Positions 18,064 to 28,110 of a stretch of 64,000 nt of DNA are shown here, piece by piece. The DNA comes from an uncultured Clostridium sp. (GTDB taxonomy: Bacteria; Bacillota; Clostridia; TANB77; CAG-508), in NCBI GenBank assembly GCA_900553945.1, contig USFR01000005.1:1-64000 (forward strand), in the 5' to 3' direction. Every line of letters starts with the position of its first letter. Positions within the stretch are counted from its first letter, which is position 1. The notes under the pieces are model-generated. The model had not been told where the DNA came from and searched no databases. It saw nothing but the letters and a program-made list of their open reading frames with translations. Position numbers and translations under genes: made by a program.

Positions 18064-19965
18064 CTAAACCAATAATACTTTTCCAATATTAAATAAAGCA
18101 TTCGTTAATATACATACAATTATTCCACAAGCAGTCGGAATAAAAAAAGAAATCCATACCCATTTTGAACTATTAGTTTCCTTTTTTATTGTAAGTAATG
18201 TTGTCATACAAGGAAAATGAAGAATAGTAAATATCATAACATTTATAGCAGTAAGCATTGTCCAGCCATTTTCAATTAAAATTTCTCCTATTCTAAAACT
18301 ATCTGAAATATCAATTAAACAACCACTTTTCATATACATCATTAACAGAATTGGAAGAACAATTTCATTAGCAGGAATCCCAAAAATAAATGCAGTTAAA
18401 ATATATCCATCTAACCCCATAATTTTAGCAATCGGATCAAAAAAATAAGCAATATATGAAATCATTGAAGTGCCATCAATTTGAATATTAGCCATTATCC
18501 ATATAACAATACCTGCTGGAATTGCACTAGAAATTGCTCTTCCTAAAACAAATAACGTTCTATCTAAAACAGAACGAACCAAAATACTACCAATTTGAGG
18601 TTTTCTATATGGAGGTAATTCTAAAATAAACCCACTACTTTCTCCTTTTAAAAGTGTAACGGACAAAATTTTAGAAATAAATAATGACAAAACAATTCCC
18701 AATAAAATTACTGTTAACACAACACAAGTAGAAACTAAACTTCCAACTATTCCATTAAACTGTCCAACAAAAAATATTGTAGCAATAGTAATTAATAAAG
18801 GAAATCTTCCATTACACGGTACAAAACAATTTGTTACTATTGCTATTAGTCTTTCCCTCGTTGATCTCATAATTCTACAGCCAATTACTCCTGCAGCATT
18901 ACAGCCAAAGCCCATACACATTGTTAAAGCTTGCTTTCCACACGTTCCAGCCTTCTTGAAAAAATTATCTAAATTAAATGCTATTCTAGGCAAAACGCCT
19001 AAATCTTCTAATAACGTAAAAAGCGGAAAAAATATAGCCATTGGTGGAAGCATAACACTAATAATCCATGTAACCGTCTGATATACCCCATTTATCAACA
19101 AACTCGAAACAATTTGTGGAAACCTCCACATAATAAACAAGCTTTCAAGTTTTTCTTGTCCTAATCCAAACATACAACTTAAAAATTTTGAAGGATAATT
19201 AGCTCCAATAATCGTAAGCCAAAAAATAAATCCCAGCATAACAAGCATAATAGGAATTCCAAAACATTTCGATGTAAGAATTTTATCAATCTTTCTATCC
19301 CTATCATTGTTTATTTCAGATTTATCTATAACCTCACTTGCAATAATTTCCGCAGTTTTTACGATTTTCTCATCTGAACCATACTCAACTAATTCATTAT
19401 TTTTATTAGTTGCAACATGAATAATTTTTTCTTTCAATTCTTCTAGTGTTTTTTTCTTAGTTGCAATCGTTCCTACAACCGGAACCCCAAGTTTATCCGA
19501 TAATAATTTTAAATTAATTTTAATATTTTTCTTCTTAGCTTCATCTAACAAATTCACACAAACTACTACATTTTTAGTAATCTGTAATACCTGTAACGCC
19601 AAATTCAGATTTCTCTCTAATGCAGTAGCATCAACCACTACAACCATAACATCAAATTGAGATTTTTCTATAAAACTAGTTGTCACATCTTCCTCTTTTG
19701 AATACGCTTTCAAAGAATATGTACCTGGTAAATCGACAATTAAAAATTTCTTATTAGAATATTCATATGTTCCAAAACTACTTTCAATTGTCTTTCCAGG
19801 CCAATTCCCAGTATGTTGATGCAATCCAGTCAAATTATTAAAAACACTACTCTTTCCAACATTAGGATTTCCGATTAAACCAATTGTAAAATCTATATCT
19901 TTTCTTATATCATTAAAATCATCTACTAACAACTTATTTCCCATAGAATTTTTGGTCAAACCCAT
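18064..19965 (-). CDS. feoB: Ferrous iron transport protein B
   Basis: FeoB is a GTP-regulated Fe(II) permease. The 633-residue protein has an N-terminal G domain: GLIGNPNVGKSSVFNNLTG (P-loop), HTGNWPGKTIES (switch I), VDLPGTYSL (switch II) and CVNLLDEAKKK in the NxxD position. A helical guanine-dissociation-inhibitor-like region follows. About eight membrane helices carry the gate motif GFGCNAAGVIGCRIM with its Cys and the repeat PCNGRFPLLITI. GGAGGAG precedes the ATG. The cognate feoA is not adjacent. The protein is slightly shorter than E. coli FeoB but normal for clostridia. Confidence 0.96.
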   Translation of the reverse strand: MGLTKNSMGNKLLVDDFNDIRKDIDFTIGLIGNPNVGKSSVFNNLTGLHQHTGNWPGKTIESSFGTYEYSNKKFLIVDLPGTYSLKAYSKEEDVTTSFIEKSQFDVMVVVVDATALERNLNLALQVLQITKNVVVCVNLLDEAKKKNIKINLKLLSDKLGVPVVGTIATKKKTLEELKEKIIHVATNKNNELVEYGSDEKIVKTAEIIASEVIDKSEINNDRDRKIDKILTSKCFGIPIMLVMLGFIFWLTIIGANYPSKFLSCMFGLGQEKLESLFIMWRFPQIVSSLLINGVYQTVTWIISVMLPPMAIFFPLFTLLEDLGVLPRIAFNLDNFFKKAGTCGKQALTMCMGFGCNAAGVIGCRIMRSTRERLIAIVTNCFVPCNGRFPLLITIATIFFVGQFNGIVGSLVSTCVVLTVILLGIVLSLFISKILSVTLLKGESSGFILELPPYRKPQIGSILVRSVLDRTLFVLGRAISSAIPAGIVIWIMANIQIDGTSMISYIAYFFDPIAKIMGLDGYILTAFIFGIPANEIVLPILLMMYMKSGCLIDISDSFRIGEILIENGWTMLTAINVMIFTILHFPCMTTLLTIKKETNSSKWVWISFFIPTACGIIVCILTNALFNIGKVLLV

Positions 19966-20062
19966 TCATATCTCCTCCTCACTTTATTGTATTCTTGCAA
20001 ATATTTCTTGTTGACACAAAATTCTTTTTATTAGATAATTAATGATATCAGGGAGATTTAAA

Positions 20063-20953
20063 ATGAAAGAATTTAATACAATATATCAAGAATTATACCA
20101 AAAATATCACGATACTCTTGAAACATTGAGAAATAAAGCCTTTAAAAAAAGAATAATATTATTTATAATATTACTTTTAATTTGTATAATAATATTATTC
20201 GTAAACTTTACTGCATTTATATTCGCTTTATTTATTTCTATACTAATAAGTGCTTTAGTGCCTTTTTCAAACAATTATAAAAAGCAATATAAAGACACAT
20301 TAATAACAAAATTAGTTAGTTTTTACGATCCTAATTTATCATTTTCTCAAAATAGTAGAATATCAAGATCTACATATAATGAAGCTGAATTTGAAAGATA
20401 CGATTACTTCTATTCAAATGACTTAGTATCAGGAAAAATTGATAATGAAATATTATTTGAAGCAGGTGATGTTAGAACAGAATATGAAAGCACTGATAGC
20501 GAAGGACACACATCAAGAACTATAGTCTTCAATGGATTATTTTCATCAGCAAAGTTTAATACTGATATAAAAAACACAATAAAAATTCGTTCTGACAAAG
20601 GATTTTTAGGAAAATTATTACCTGCTAACAAACAATTTATTCAATTAGATTCTCAGGAATTTGAAAAATTATTTGATGTATACTCTACAGATAAAATATT
20701 AGCAATGAGAATTTTGACATCAGACATTTTAGACTATATGATTAATTTCAAAAAAGAAAACAAAATAAAATATGAACTAACATTAAAAAATTCATCCCTA
20801 TACATTCGTATACACTGTAAGGATATGTTCGAAGCTCCATTTAGTAAAGACTCTCTAGACTTTGACACATTACATATGTACTATAAAATAATTCATTTCG
20901 TATGTGAACTAAATAAAAAATTTTATCATACAGTAGAAGGAAAAGAAATATAG
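20063..20953 (+). CDS. DUF3137-family membrane protein
   Basis: 296 residues. An N-terminal cytoplasmic helix (KEFNTIYQELYQKYHDTLETLR) is followed by a hydrophobic pair of helices (IILFIILLLICIIILFVNFTAFIFALFISILISAL). A DUF3137-type globular domain follows: DYFYSNDLVSGKIDNEILFEAGDVRTEYES and FNGLFSSAKFNTDIKNTIKIRSDKG. The family commonly neighbours lemA, and here a lemA gene starts 15 bases after the stop. The start at 20063 has GGGAGA upstream. The function is unknown. Confidence 0.82.
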   Translation: MKEFNTIYQELYQKYHDTLETLRNKAFKKRIILFIILLLICIIILFVNFTAFIFALFISILISALVPFSNNYKKQYKDTLITKLVSFYDPNLSFSQNSRISRSTYNEAEFERYDYFYSNDLVSGKIDNEILFEAGDVRTEYESTDSEGHTSRTIVFNGLFSSAKFNTDIKNTIKIRSDKGFLGKLLPANKQFIQLDSQEFEKLFDVYSTDKILAMRILTSDILDYMINFKKENKIKYELTLKNSSLYIRIHCKDMFEAPFSKDSLDFDTLHMYYKIIHFVCELNKKFYHTVEGKEI

Positions 20954-20968
20954 AAGAAAGGAATAAAT

Positions 20969-21499
20969 ATGGAAACAATAATTTTTATAGTTATAGCAAT
21001 ATTATTAGTATTATTAATAATGTATAATGGATTAGTAAAGAAAAGAAACGCTGTAAAGCAATCACGTTCATCAATAGATGTATATCTGACACAAAGATTT
21101 GATCTTATACCAAATCTTGTTGAATGTGTAAAAGGATACGCAAAACATGAAGAAACATTATTAGAATCTATAACAAAATTAAGAACAGAATACAATACAA
21201 ATAAAGATCTTGATAAAGCTTCTTTGTTAAATACTCAAATGAATAAATTAATTGCAATTGGTGAAAATTATCCAGATTTAAAAGCTAGTGAAAACTTTTT
21301 AAATTTGCAAAAGAATTTAACTAAAATGGAAGATCAATTACAAGCTGCAAGAAGATTATACAATATGGATGTAACGGCATATAATACTGCTATTCAAGTT
21401 TTTCCAACGAATTTAATTGCTTCTGCATTTAATTTTACAGAAGAAAAATTATTTGAACTAGAACCAGGAAAAGGTGAAAATGTTAAAGTTAATTTTTAA
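20969..21499 (+). CDS. lemA: LemA-family protein (second copy)
   Basis: 176 residues with an N-terminal membrane helix (IIFIVIAILLVLLIMYNGLV). The LemA core reads VDVYLTQRFDLIPNLVECVKGYAKHEETLLESITKLR (the family has VDxxLxxRxDLIPNLVxxVKGYAxHE), then GENYPDLKASENFLNLQKNLTKMEDQLQAARRLYN and FPTNLIASAFNFTEEKLFELE. It forms a two-gene operon with DUF3137 and is preceded by GAAAGGA. It shares clear similarity with the lemA at 17419, although that one is paired with a TPM gene on the other strand. Confidence 0.93.
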   Translation: METIIFIVIAILLVLLIMYNGLVKKRNAVKQSRSSIDVYLTQRFDLIPNLVECVKGYAKHEETLLESITKLRTEYNTNKDLDKASLLNTQMNKLIAIGENYPDLKASENFLNLQKNLTKMEDQLQAARRLYNMDVTAYNTAIQVFPTNLIASAFNFTEEKLFELEPGKGENVKVNF

Positions 21500-21549
21500 T
21501 TAGTTGCAAAATTAAAAATATATACTTAATTTTTTATTATTTTAAATAA

Positions 21550-21746
21550 AAGAATAATGCATATCAAAATTTTTTCACACCTTGCTGTCGCATTCCTCGG
21601 AATTTAAAAATAAAAATGTCAATTTGGTTGTTACCACATCCTATTGACATTTTTTTATTTTTAAGCCGAGTAGAATGCTTCAATCGAACTCACTTCGTTC
21701 GTTTGGTCCCTGCGCGGTGATTCAAAAATTTTATATGGATTATTCT
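21550..21746. repeat. Interspersed palindromic element, copy 1
   Basis: Imperfect terminal inverted repeats (AGAATAATGCATAT at the left, ATATGGATTATTCT at the right) enclose a branched palindrome. GCATTC/GAATGC closes an arm holding a second long hairpin (AATGTCAAT with ATTGACATT). The flank CTTGCTGTCGCA on the left and CACTTCGTTC..TTTGGTC..CTGCGCGG on the right are shared with the copy at 29134. The element fills the space between lemA and the Pr6Pr gene. Confidence 0.8.
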
Positions 21747-21761
21747 TTATCTAATCTCTTA

Positions 21762-22448
21762 CTAATTCTTTTTAAAATTTTTTTCGTAAATTTTAATTCG
21801 ATCTAAGCCAAATAAGCAAAATCCTAAGCCAACAAAAAACACACTTAAACTAATAATATTAAAAAAAACTCTCATATTTCCCAACAACCCAACATCCAAA
21901 AAAGCATACACATACCTATTTATATGATTGTTAACCCTATCCACCAACTCAATTCGAGATTGCAAAAAAACAAATATCATATACAAATATGGACCAATCG
22001 TCCAAACAATAGGATCATACCATGAAAATTGCTTCTTTTCATCAAACAAAATCCAATCAAATAAAGTAATAAATGGAATCACATAATGAAAAATAATATC
22101 TGTAGCTTTCAAAGATTGATATGGATTAATTTTTAATGCATATGGAATTAAAATAAAATGATACACAATCATTGTAAGTAATATTGAAATTAAAATTTCG
22201 CCCTTAATATGAGGAGAAATACTACTAGTCCCATATATTCCATCTCTCTTAATATCCATCAACGTTTTTATAGTCAACGTGATAAACAAACCGCAACAAA
22301 AAATATTACTAATAATCGTAAAATACAAAAAATTAACTACTTTAATTTCACCTGAAAAAAATCCAAAATCATATATAAGAGCTCCTATACTAATGCAAGA
22401 AGCTCCTAATCTATATAAAAAAGCTATAACTCTATTTTTTATACTCAT
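21762..22448 (-). CDS. Pr6Pr-family integral membrane protein
   Basis: About 228 residues with six predicted helices. The pattern VNFLYFTIISNIFC (family YFTxxSN), FHYVIPFITLFDWILFDEKKQFSW (family HxxxPxxxxxDWLLF) and WTIGPYLYMIFVF matches the Pr6Pr family of six-helix membrane proteins. No molecular function is established. The start at 22448 has GGAG nine bases upstream. The coding region begins just downstream of the mazF stop, so the two may share a transcript. Confidence 0.8.
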   Translation of the reverse strand: MSIKNRVIAFLYRLGASCISIGALIYDFGFFSGEIKVVNFLYFTIISNIFCCGLFITLTIKTLMDIKRDGIYGTSSISPHIKGEILISILLTMIVYHFILIPYALKINPYQSLKATDIIFHYVIPFITLFDWILFDEKKQFSWYDPIVWTIGPYLYMIFVFLQSRIELVDRVNNHINRYVYAFLDVGLLGNMRVFFNIISLSVFFVGLGFCLFGLDRIKIYEKNFKKN

Positions 22449-22462
22449 ATATCCCATCTCCA

Positions 22463-22822
22463 TCACTCATTAGTAGACAACAAACCGAAACTAATGCCTA
22501 TAGCACTATTAATCTTTCCCATAATTTTTTCATCATCAATATGTCCAATCTTTTCTTTAAGTCTACTCTTATCTATTGTACGAATTTGCTCAGCTAAAAC
22601 AACAGAATCAGCCTTTAATCCAACATCTTTAGAATCAATTTCAATATGAGTTGGCAATCTATTTTTTCCAATTTGAGAAGTTATTGCAGCAGCTATAACT
22701 GTAGGGCTATACTTATTTCCCATATCATTTTGTATTATCAAAACAGGTCTTATTCCCCCCTGCTCCGATCCAATAACAGGACTTAAATCTGCATAAAACA
22801 TATCTCCTCTTTTGATTACCAT
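22463..22822 (-). CDS. mazF: MazF/PemK-type endoribonuclease toxin (EndoA/NdoA)
   Basis: 119 residues: [49 protein letters not shown] is the typical EndoA N-terminus with the catalytic Arg and Thr positions. [33 protein letters not shown] follows. MazF enzymes cleave mRNA at short motifs. The start at 22822 has AGGAGTG upstream; a GTG nine bases earlier lies in that site. In most Bacillota a ribbon-helix-helix antitoxin (EndoAI) precedes it. Here the upstream gene is a secreted GerS-like protein and no MazE is visible nearby. Confidence 0.93.
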   Translation of the reverse strand: MVIKRGDMFYADLSPVIGSEQGGIRPVLIIQNDMGNKYSPTVIAAAITSQIGKNRLPTHIEIDSKDVGLKADSVVLAEQIRTIDKSRLKEKIGHIDDEKIMGKINSAIGISFGLLSTNE

Positions 22823-22888
22823 AATAATCACTCCTAATAATTCTGTATATCGAATTTGTAAATTACTATATCTAAATTTTATTTAAAT

Positions 22889-23488
22889 TTACAATATTTC
22901 AAGTTTAATATATTCTATGATAGTAGTTTCATTATTGTTTATATCTTTAACTACAATTTTTTCAATTGAACTCTTCTCTTTATTAAAAAACAACTTTTTA
23001 CTTAATGAATACTTATTTTGAGAATTTTTGTTTCTTACACTAATTATGTAATATCCGTCTTTATCAATCACTTCTTTATTTTCATCGCACAAATAATCAT
23101 CAATAAAAGAATCAAGTCCAACTGAATTTTTAATGACATCTGCATAATCTGAAAAAACCTTCTCAACAGGCAATTGCGTATTTTTAATAGTCAAACAATT
23201 ATCTACATTTTCAATAATAATTCCACTATCATTTTCAGTGCTTCTAATCTCCTGTCTTGAAATACCCTCGTAGTTTGACTGTAAAAGGGTATAACTATTA
23301 GAATTCTTATTACTATTTACTGTAACTTTACTCTCAGCATTATATTCTTTAATACTTGAAATATAATTATTTAAATCACTTACATCTTCGATATTTTTAT
23401 TATTACCAGGAATAAAAAATTTATAACAACAGAAAATCAAAATATGTAAAATTAAAATAAAAAAAATAATGAAAATTTTTTTCTTCAT
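22889..23488 (-). CDS. Secreted/anchored protein resembling germination lipoprotein GerS
   Basis: 199 residues: a basic N-terminus with one hydrophobic segment (IFIIFFILILHILIFCCYKFF), then an extracellular domain. That domain has a LolA/GerS-like pattern of strands: YNAESKVTVNSNKNSNSYTLLQSNYEGISRQEIRSTENDSGIIIENVDNCLTIKNTQL. The Cys pair after the hydrophobic stretch is not a convincing lipobox. In Clostridioides, gerS sits with alr and is near mazEF, and the next gene here is mazF, which supports the call. Sequence similarity alone is weak. It might instead be another LolA-fold envelope protein. Confidence 0.5.
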   Translation of the reverse strand: MKKKIFIIFFILILHILIFCCYKFFIPGNNKNIEDVSDLNNYISSIKEYNAESKVTVNSNKNSNSYTLLQSNYEGISRQEIRSTENDSGIIIENVDNCLTIKNTQLPVEKVFSDYADVIKNSVGLDSFIDDYLCDENKEVIDKDGYYIISVRNKNSQNKYSLSKKLFFNKEKSSIEKIVVKDINNNETTIIEYIKLEIL

Positions 23489-23554
23489 TTCCCACTCCTT
23501 CCATGCTAGCTCTTATATAATAATATGAAAATCCGAAAAAAATATTCATAACAT

Positions 23555-23586
23555 AAAAAAGGACGGTACTCTAAACCGCCTTTTTA
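23555..23586. terminator. Terminator downstream of sigE
   Basis: GGACGGT pairs with ACCGCC (one bulged base) around a short loop, flanked by six A and five T. On the minus strand it ends the ftsZ-side spoIIGA-sigE transcript about 105 bases after the sigE stop. Confidence 0.75.
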
Positions 23587-23691
23587 TTATATAAAAATAA
23601 CATTTCGCACACAAACAAAGATTCAGACTTAAAATGTTATACATGTGCACTTTTTGTTCTATAATAACTGCAAAATCAGCTTTTTTTCTAA

Positions 23692-24408
23692 TTATCCTGT
23701 TTTACTAGAAATCTCTTTACGCATCTTTCCCATAATCCTCTTCTCCAATCTTGAAATATAACTTTGTGATATTCCTAATAAATCTGCAACTTCCTTCTGA
23801 GTTTTTTCCGCACATCCATTCATACCAAAACGCAAATTCATAATATATTTTTCCTTATCAGATAACTTAGAAATCGCAATCTTAAGCAATTTATGATCAA
23901 CCTCATCTTCAAGATTTTTATAAATCACATCTTCATCTGTTCCAAGAATATCAGATAAAAGTAGTTCATTTCCATCTCTATCTTGATTAAGAGGTTCATC
24001 AATAGAAACTTCACTTTTTATTCTATTATTACGTCTCAAAAACATAAGAATCTCATTTTCAATACACCTTGAAGCATATGTAGCTAATTTTATATTCTTT
24101 CCTGTATTAAAAGTATTAATTGCCTTCATTAATCCTATTGTTCCAATAGAAATCAAATCCTCTAAATCCACTCCTGTATTCTCAAACTTTTTTGCAATAT
24201 AAACAACTAATCTCAAATTTCTTTCAACCAAAATCTGTTTAGCCTCACCGTCTTCCTCATCTATTCTAGCTAAAATCTCACTCTCTTCCTGAGCCGAAAG
24301 TGGCGGTGGCAGTGTTTGGCTTCCTTTAATATAAAAAATCGGTAATTTATCAAAATCCTTTTTAGTAATCTTCCTATAAAACATTTTCAAAATATCAAGT
24401 ATACTCAT
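23692..24408 (-). CDS. sigE: RNA polymerase sporulation sigma factor SigE
   Basis: A 238-residue sigma-70-family factor. The first 25-30 residues (IYYR-like [11 protein letters not shown]) are the pro-sequence removed by SpoIIGA. Region 2 includes [38 protein letters not shown] and [20 protein letters not shown]. Region 4 includes [44 protein letters not shown], the -35-binding helix-turn-helix. SigE directs mother-cell gene expression. Its ATG overlaps the spoIIGA stop (ATGA), as in all known spoIIG operons. No sigG follows, unlike the common spoIIGA-sigE-sigG order. Confidence 0.96.
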   Translation of the reverse strand: MSILDILKMFYRKITKKDFDKLPIFYIKGSQTLPPPLSAQEESEILARIDEEDGEAKQILVERNLRLVVYIAKKFENTGVDLEDLISIGTIGLMKAINTFNTGKNIKLATYASRCIENEILMFLRRNNRIKSEVSIDEPLNQDRDGNELLLSDILGTDEDVIYKNLEDEVDHKLLKIAISKLSDKEKYIMNLRFGMNGCAEKTQKEVADLLGISQSYISRLEKRIMGKMRKEISSKTG

Positions 24409-25253
24409 ATCTCACATACTCCTTCATCTAAAGTTTCTAATCCGAAAATTCCAGAATAAGATTTAGTTTCACTCATATTTTCATCACATATTCCAATTAC
24501 TACATTATAAAATTTCTTACCATTTTTCTTTAGTGCAACAAAATCCGGCTTTATTCCTAATAAAAATCCTGAAGAATTACCAAGACTTCTATATGGAATT
24601 AGAAACATTCCATCAGGAATAATTTCACCACCCTTAAGCATTTTATCCAAATCATTAAATAACTCTTCATCAATAACATTTTTTAAAGCACTCTTTTCCA
24701 CAATCATAACAGGTTTTCCTGTGTATGGCTCTCTCAGCAGATTTCCAGTATCAAGCAATAATCTAATTTCTTTTACTTTGCCTGAAATTGAAATAACAAC
24801 ATCTTTAAAAATATGTTTTGACCTCTTCCTAAAAAAATAAATAAGCATTATTATTGCAATTATTCCCGCTAAAAAAACTTTAAACACATCAAAATTTCCA
24901 ATAACCACTCCATTAAAAATTGAAAACTTATCCTTATTAAAAGCACACATCAAAGCAAACGAAGTACCTGCAAAAACAAAATTAATAAAGTAAAACAAAA
25001 AAACTTGTTTAATCAACAGCTTTAAATTTCTAGGTCTAAATGCAATTAAAATAATTAGTATACCTACAAAAACTTGAAAACCAGAAAGCTTAGGAAAAAT
25101 TAAAGTCAAGATATAATAAGCAGTTGCAATCAATGCAGAACCTATTTTTCTTATAAGTTTATTTAATGAATTAAGTAAAACAGCCTCCGACAATATAACA
25201 GACAAATTCATAACAAGATTTTCTATAAATACAACATCTAAATATATTGTCAT
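24405..25253 (-). CDS. spoIIGA: Sigma-E processing peptidase SpoIIGA
   Basis: About 282 residues. Five membrane helices in the N-terminal half begin [21 protein letters not shown]. The cytoplasmic C-terminal half is an aspartic-protease-like domain with [22 protein letters not shown], whose DTGN carries the catalytic Asp. Signals from the forespore (SpoIIR) activate it to cleave pro-SigE. The start at 25253 has GGGGGA eight bases upstream; the ATG at 25262 lies on that site. It overlaps sigE by four bases. Confidence 0.94.
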   Translation of the reverse strand: MTIYLDVVFIENLVMNLSVILSEAVLLNSLNKLIRKIGSALIATAYYILTLIFPKLSGFQVFVGILIILIAFRPRNLKLLIKQVFLFYFINFVFAGTSFALMCAFNKDKFSIFNGVVIGNFDVFKVFLAGIIAIIMLIYFFRKRSKHIFKDVVISISGKVKEIRLLLDTGNLLREPYTGKPVMIVEKSALKNVIDEELFNDLDKMLKGGEIIPDGMFLIPYRSLGNSSGFLLGIKPDFVALKKNGKKFYNVVIGICDENMSETKSYSGIFGLETLDEGVCEI

Positions 25254-25347
25254 ATTAAACATCCCCCAAATCCTTATTCTTTAATTTAGATTAATGTTAT
25301 AATAACAAATACAATTTAAAAAACTTGTCAATTTCTAATGTAGAAAA

Positions 25348-25382
25348 AAAGAAATAATCTACAAAATGTAAATTATTTCTTT
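25348..25382 (-). terminator. Terminator after ftsZ
   Basis: AAAGAAATAATCTAC pairs with GTAAATTATTTCTTT around a 5-nt loop, and on the minus strand a run of seven T follows. It separates the ftsA-ftsZ transcript from spoIIGA. Confidence 0.85.
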
Positions 25383-25425
25383 CTCGATTTATCTATATAT
25401 ATTTTCTTTGACAATAATGGATAAC

Positions 25426-26538
25426 TTATTTCATATTTTTATTTTTTCTTAAGAAAGTTGGTATATCCAATTCATTACTGTTATTAGATTCAGATGAGCT
25501 AATTGGATTCATCTTTCTCTCCCAAGCTTTGTTAACTATATCAGTAGCTTTTTGAACTTTTTCATCTTCATTTTCAAAACCAGTTGCAATAACAGTAATT
25601 TGAATCTCATCACCCATAGAATCATCTGTAACAGAACCAAATATAATGTTTGCTTCCGGATCTGCACTGCGTTGAACTAATTCAGCAGCTGTATTAGCTT
25701 CGTGTAATCCAACATCGCTACCACCTGTAATATTAATAATAACTCCTCTTGCACCTTCAATAGAAGTTTCAAGTAATGGAGATTGAATAGCTTGTTTTGC
25801 AGCATCTTCAGCTCTATTTTCTCCAGAAGCTCTACCAATACCCATATGAGCCATTCCTCTATCTAACATTATTGTTTTAACATCAGCAAAATCCAAGTTA
25901 ATTAATCCAGGTACAGCAATTAAATCTGATATACCTTGAACACCTTGTCTTAATACATCGTCAGCCATTCTGAATGCTTCAATAATTGATGTTTTTCTGT
26001 CAATTACTTGTAATAATTTATCATTTGGGATTACAACTAATGTATCAACTTTACCTTTTAAACTCTCAATACCTCTTTCAGCTTGAGCTAATCTTTTCTT
26101 TCCTTCGAAAGTGAATGGTTTAGTAACAACACCTATTGTTAAAATTCCCATTTCTTTTGCAGTTCCGGCAACTATTGGTGCAGCACCAGTTCCTGTTCCA
26201 CCGCCCATACCAGCAGTAACAAAAACCATATCAGCTCCGCGTAATGCTTCTGCAACTTCTGTGCGACTTTCTTCAGCAGCTTGTGCTCCTATATCAGGAT
26301 TTGCTCCTGCTCCAAGTCCTCTTGTTAATTTTTCACCTATTTGAATTTTTGTTGATGCTTTTGATAATTGAAGTGCTTGTCTATCAGTATTAACAGCAAT
26401 AAACTCAACATTCTTAATTCCTGCTTCAATCATTCTGTTAACAGCATTATTTCCAGCTCCTCCAACACCAATTACTTTGATAGTGGCTGTGCCATCCATC
26501 ATGTAGTTGTTATTGTTATCATCATTTTCCATTATCAT
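25426..26538 (-). CDS. ftsZ: Cell division protein FtsZ
   Basis: The tubulin-like GTPase that forms the Z-ring. The 370 residues include [17 protein letters not shown], the GTP-binding signature [51 protein letters not shown] and the T7-loop [13 protein letters not shown]-terminal domain ends [12 protein letters not shown], matching the conserved C-terminal peptide that binds FtsA. A short Asn-rich N-terminal tail precedes the core. GGAGGAAG lies upstream. It is the second gene after ftsA, and a terminator follows. Confidence 0.98.
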   Translation of the reverse strand: MIMENDDNNNNYMMDGTATIKVIGVGGAGNNAVNRMIEAGIKNVEFIAVNTDRQALQLSKASTKIQIGEKLTRGLGAGANPDIGAQAAEESRTEVAEALRGADMVFVTAGMGGGTGTGAAPIVAGTAKEMGILTIGVVTKPFTFEGKKRLAQAERGIESLKGKVDTLVVIPNDKLLQVIDRKTSIIEAFRMADDVLRQGVQGISDLIAVPGLINLDFADVKTIMLDRGMAHMGIGRASGENRAEDAAKQAIQSPLLETSIEGARGVIINITGGSDVGLHEANTAAELVQRSADPEANIIFGSVTDDSMGDEIQITVIATGFENEDEKVQKATDIVNKAWERKMNPISSSESNNSNELDIPTFLRKNKNMK

Positions 26539-26595
26539 AAGGTACTTCCTCCTTCAATAAAATATATATTATAAAAATTAAAAACAACTTAAATT

Positions 26596-27828
26596 TTATG
26601 AATAGAAAAAGTCTCTAACCTTTTCTAAAACATTTTTCAAAATAGACTTTTCAGATTTTGCATCTATTGTACTAGAAACTTTCTTTGTAAAAGCTCTAGA
26701 AGACACATATCTAACAAGCGCATAACTTGTTCTATATACTGGCTTAATTGTAGTAATAAGTCTAGCATTTGAAATCTTTACAGGAATATTTAAAATAATC
26801 TTTCCTGCCATATCACATTTATTTATATTAGTAATTCCTTCACCTGTCAAGATTACATTATTAATGTTATTTTTTAAACCTTGCATTGTAATTTCTTTAT
26901 TAACTAGTGAAAAAATTTCCTCAACTCTAGCTTCAATAATTTCTATTAATTCTGAACTTTTAATTGTTTTATTTCTTGTATCTCCACCGTTATATGTGTT
27001 CAAAATAATATTATTATCATTATCAATAAATGATTTTAAAGCTAATCCATATTGGCGTTTTAACTTATCAGCTTCTTCTTTAGAAATATTCAAAACATAT
27101 GCAATATCACTTGTAATATTGTCACCACCTAAAGGTAATGTATCATTAAAAATAAATGAATTTCCTTTGAAAATACCTATCTCTGTATTTCCAGCTCCAA
27201 TATCAAGAATCATAACATTATCATTCATTTCACTACCATCTAAAACTAAGTTTCTTTCAGCTAGTGTAATTGGAACAATTCCATCTATTTCTATACCAGC
27301 TCTTCTACAAATGTTTGTAATCTTCTTTATGTAATCTTTATCAGCCAAAATAAGTTGAGCCATTAAAGTAAAACTTGAACAGTAACTTCCCACAGGATCT
27401 TCAACAGTTTTACCATCTTCCAAAATAAATTTATCTGGAATAATATCAATCAAAACTTCATCATCCGGCATTTCAATCTCTTTAACTGAAGATAAAGCTG
27501 AAACAACGTCTTTATAAGATATTCCATCAAATCTATCTTTAGTTTCTTTTACAACACTATTTTGAACTATTGTTGTATATTTTCCTGGTATTGTGATGTA
27601 TGCAGAACTAATTTTAAAATTAGCTATTTCCTCAGCTTCCCTAATTGTTTTAGAGATTGCAATAGAAATTGCATCACCATCAATAATTTGACCTTTAGCC
27701 ATTCCATTACATCTACAGCAAGTATTACAAATTATCTCGATTTGTTTGAAATTATTAACTTCACCGACAACAGTGCTAATCTTTGAAGTACCGATGTCAA
27801 TCCCTACAATTATATCCCCAATTGCCAA
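26596..27828 (-). CDS. ftsA: Cell division protein FtsA
   Basis: An actin-like protein that tethers FtsZ to the membrane. The 410 residues contain the phosphate-1 motif IVGIDIGTSKISTVVGEV, the 1C-domain segment FKISSAYITIPGKYTT, the phosphate-2 motif VMILDIGAGNTEIGIF and the adenosine-site region NNVILTGEGITNINKC. The C-terminal amphipathic helix KSILKNVLEKVRDFFYS is the membrane-targeting sequence. The gene is 57 bases upstream of ftsZ. Its promoter region carries phased TTACAAAA repeats (see separate entry). Confidence 0.95.
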   Translation of the reverse strand: MAIGDIIVGIDIGTSKISTVVGEVNNFKQIEIICNTCCRCNGMAKGQIIDGDAISIAISKTIREAEEIANFKISSAYITIPGKYTTIVQNSVVKETKDRFDGISYKDVVSALSSVKEIEMPDDEVLIDIIPDKFILEDGKTVEDPVGSYCSSFTLMAQLILADKDYIKKITNICRRAGIEIDGIVPITLAERNLVLDGSEMNDNVMILDIGAGNTEIGIFKGNSFIFNDTLPLGGDNITSDIAYVLNISKEEADKLKRQYGLALKSFIDNDNNIILNTYNGGDTRNKTIKSSELIEIIEARVEEIFSLVNKEITMQGLKNNINNVILTGEGITNINKCDMAGKIILNIPVKISNARLITTIKPVYRTSYALVRYVSSRAFTKKVSSTIDAKSEKSILKNVLEKVRDFFYS

Positions 27829-27868
27829 GACAATTCCTCCATTTTTTCCGTTTCTTTTAATATGTCTA

Positions 27869-27955
27869 AGGATATTACAATTTCTTCAAAAAGTCAATAG
27901 AAATCGTCACGTTTTTGTAACCCTTTTGTAACCTTTTTGTAATAAAGTTTTGTAA
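27869..27955 (-). promoter_or_regulatory. ftsA promoter with phased TTACAAAA repeats
   Basis: On the minus strand TTGACT (27892-27897) and TATCCT (27869-27874) are separated by 17 bases. Immediately upstream are three tandem 11-mers (27910-27942), each TTACAAAA plus three variable bases, and a fourth TTACAAAA at 27948-27955. The 11-bp step places A-tracts on one DNA face. They could bind a regulator or bend the DNA. The minD promoter has a similar arrangement. Confidence 0.6.
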
Positions 27956-28110
27956 ATCGATTATTACTATATAACACTTTTTAGTAAAAATCAACAAAAA
28001 GCAACACAAATTTTCTAAAAAACCTTAGTTTATTTTGCATAATGTTATAATGCAATTTTTTATGTAAAATTCTCTTAACTTTTTCATTAGTAATTGTAAT
28101 TTATTTATAT

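Noticed and set aside
26111..26344. Pro/Ala-rich plus-strand ORF inside ftsZ
   Set aside because: An antisense shadow of the conserved FtsZ GTP-binding region with no start signal.
27910..27960. CRISPR-like array from the TTTTGTAA repeats
   Set aside because: Units are 11 bp without spacers, far too short for CRISPR; they fit promoter-proximal repeats. No CRISPR array or cas gene was seen in the window.
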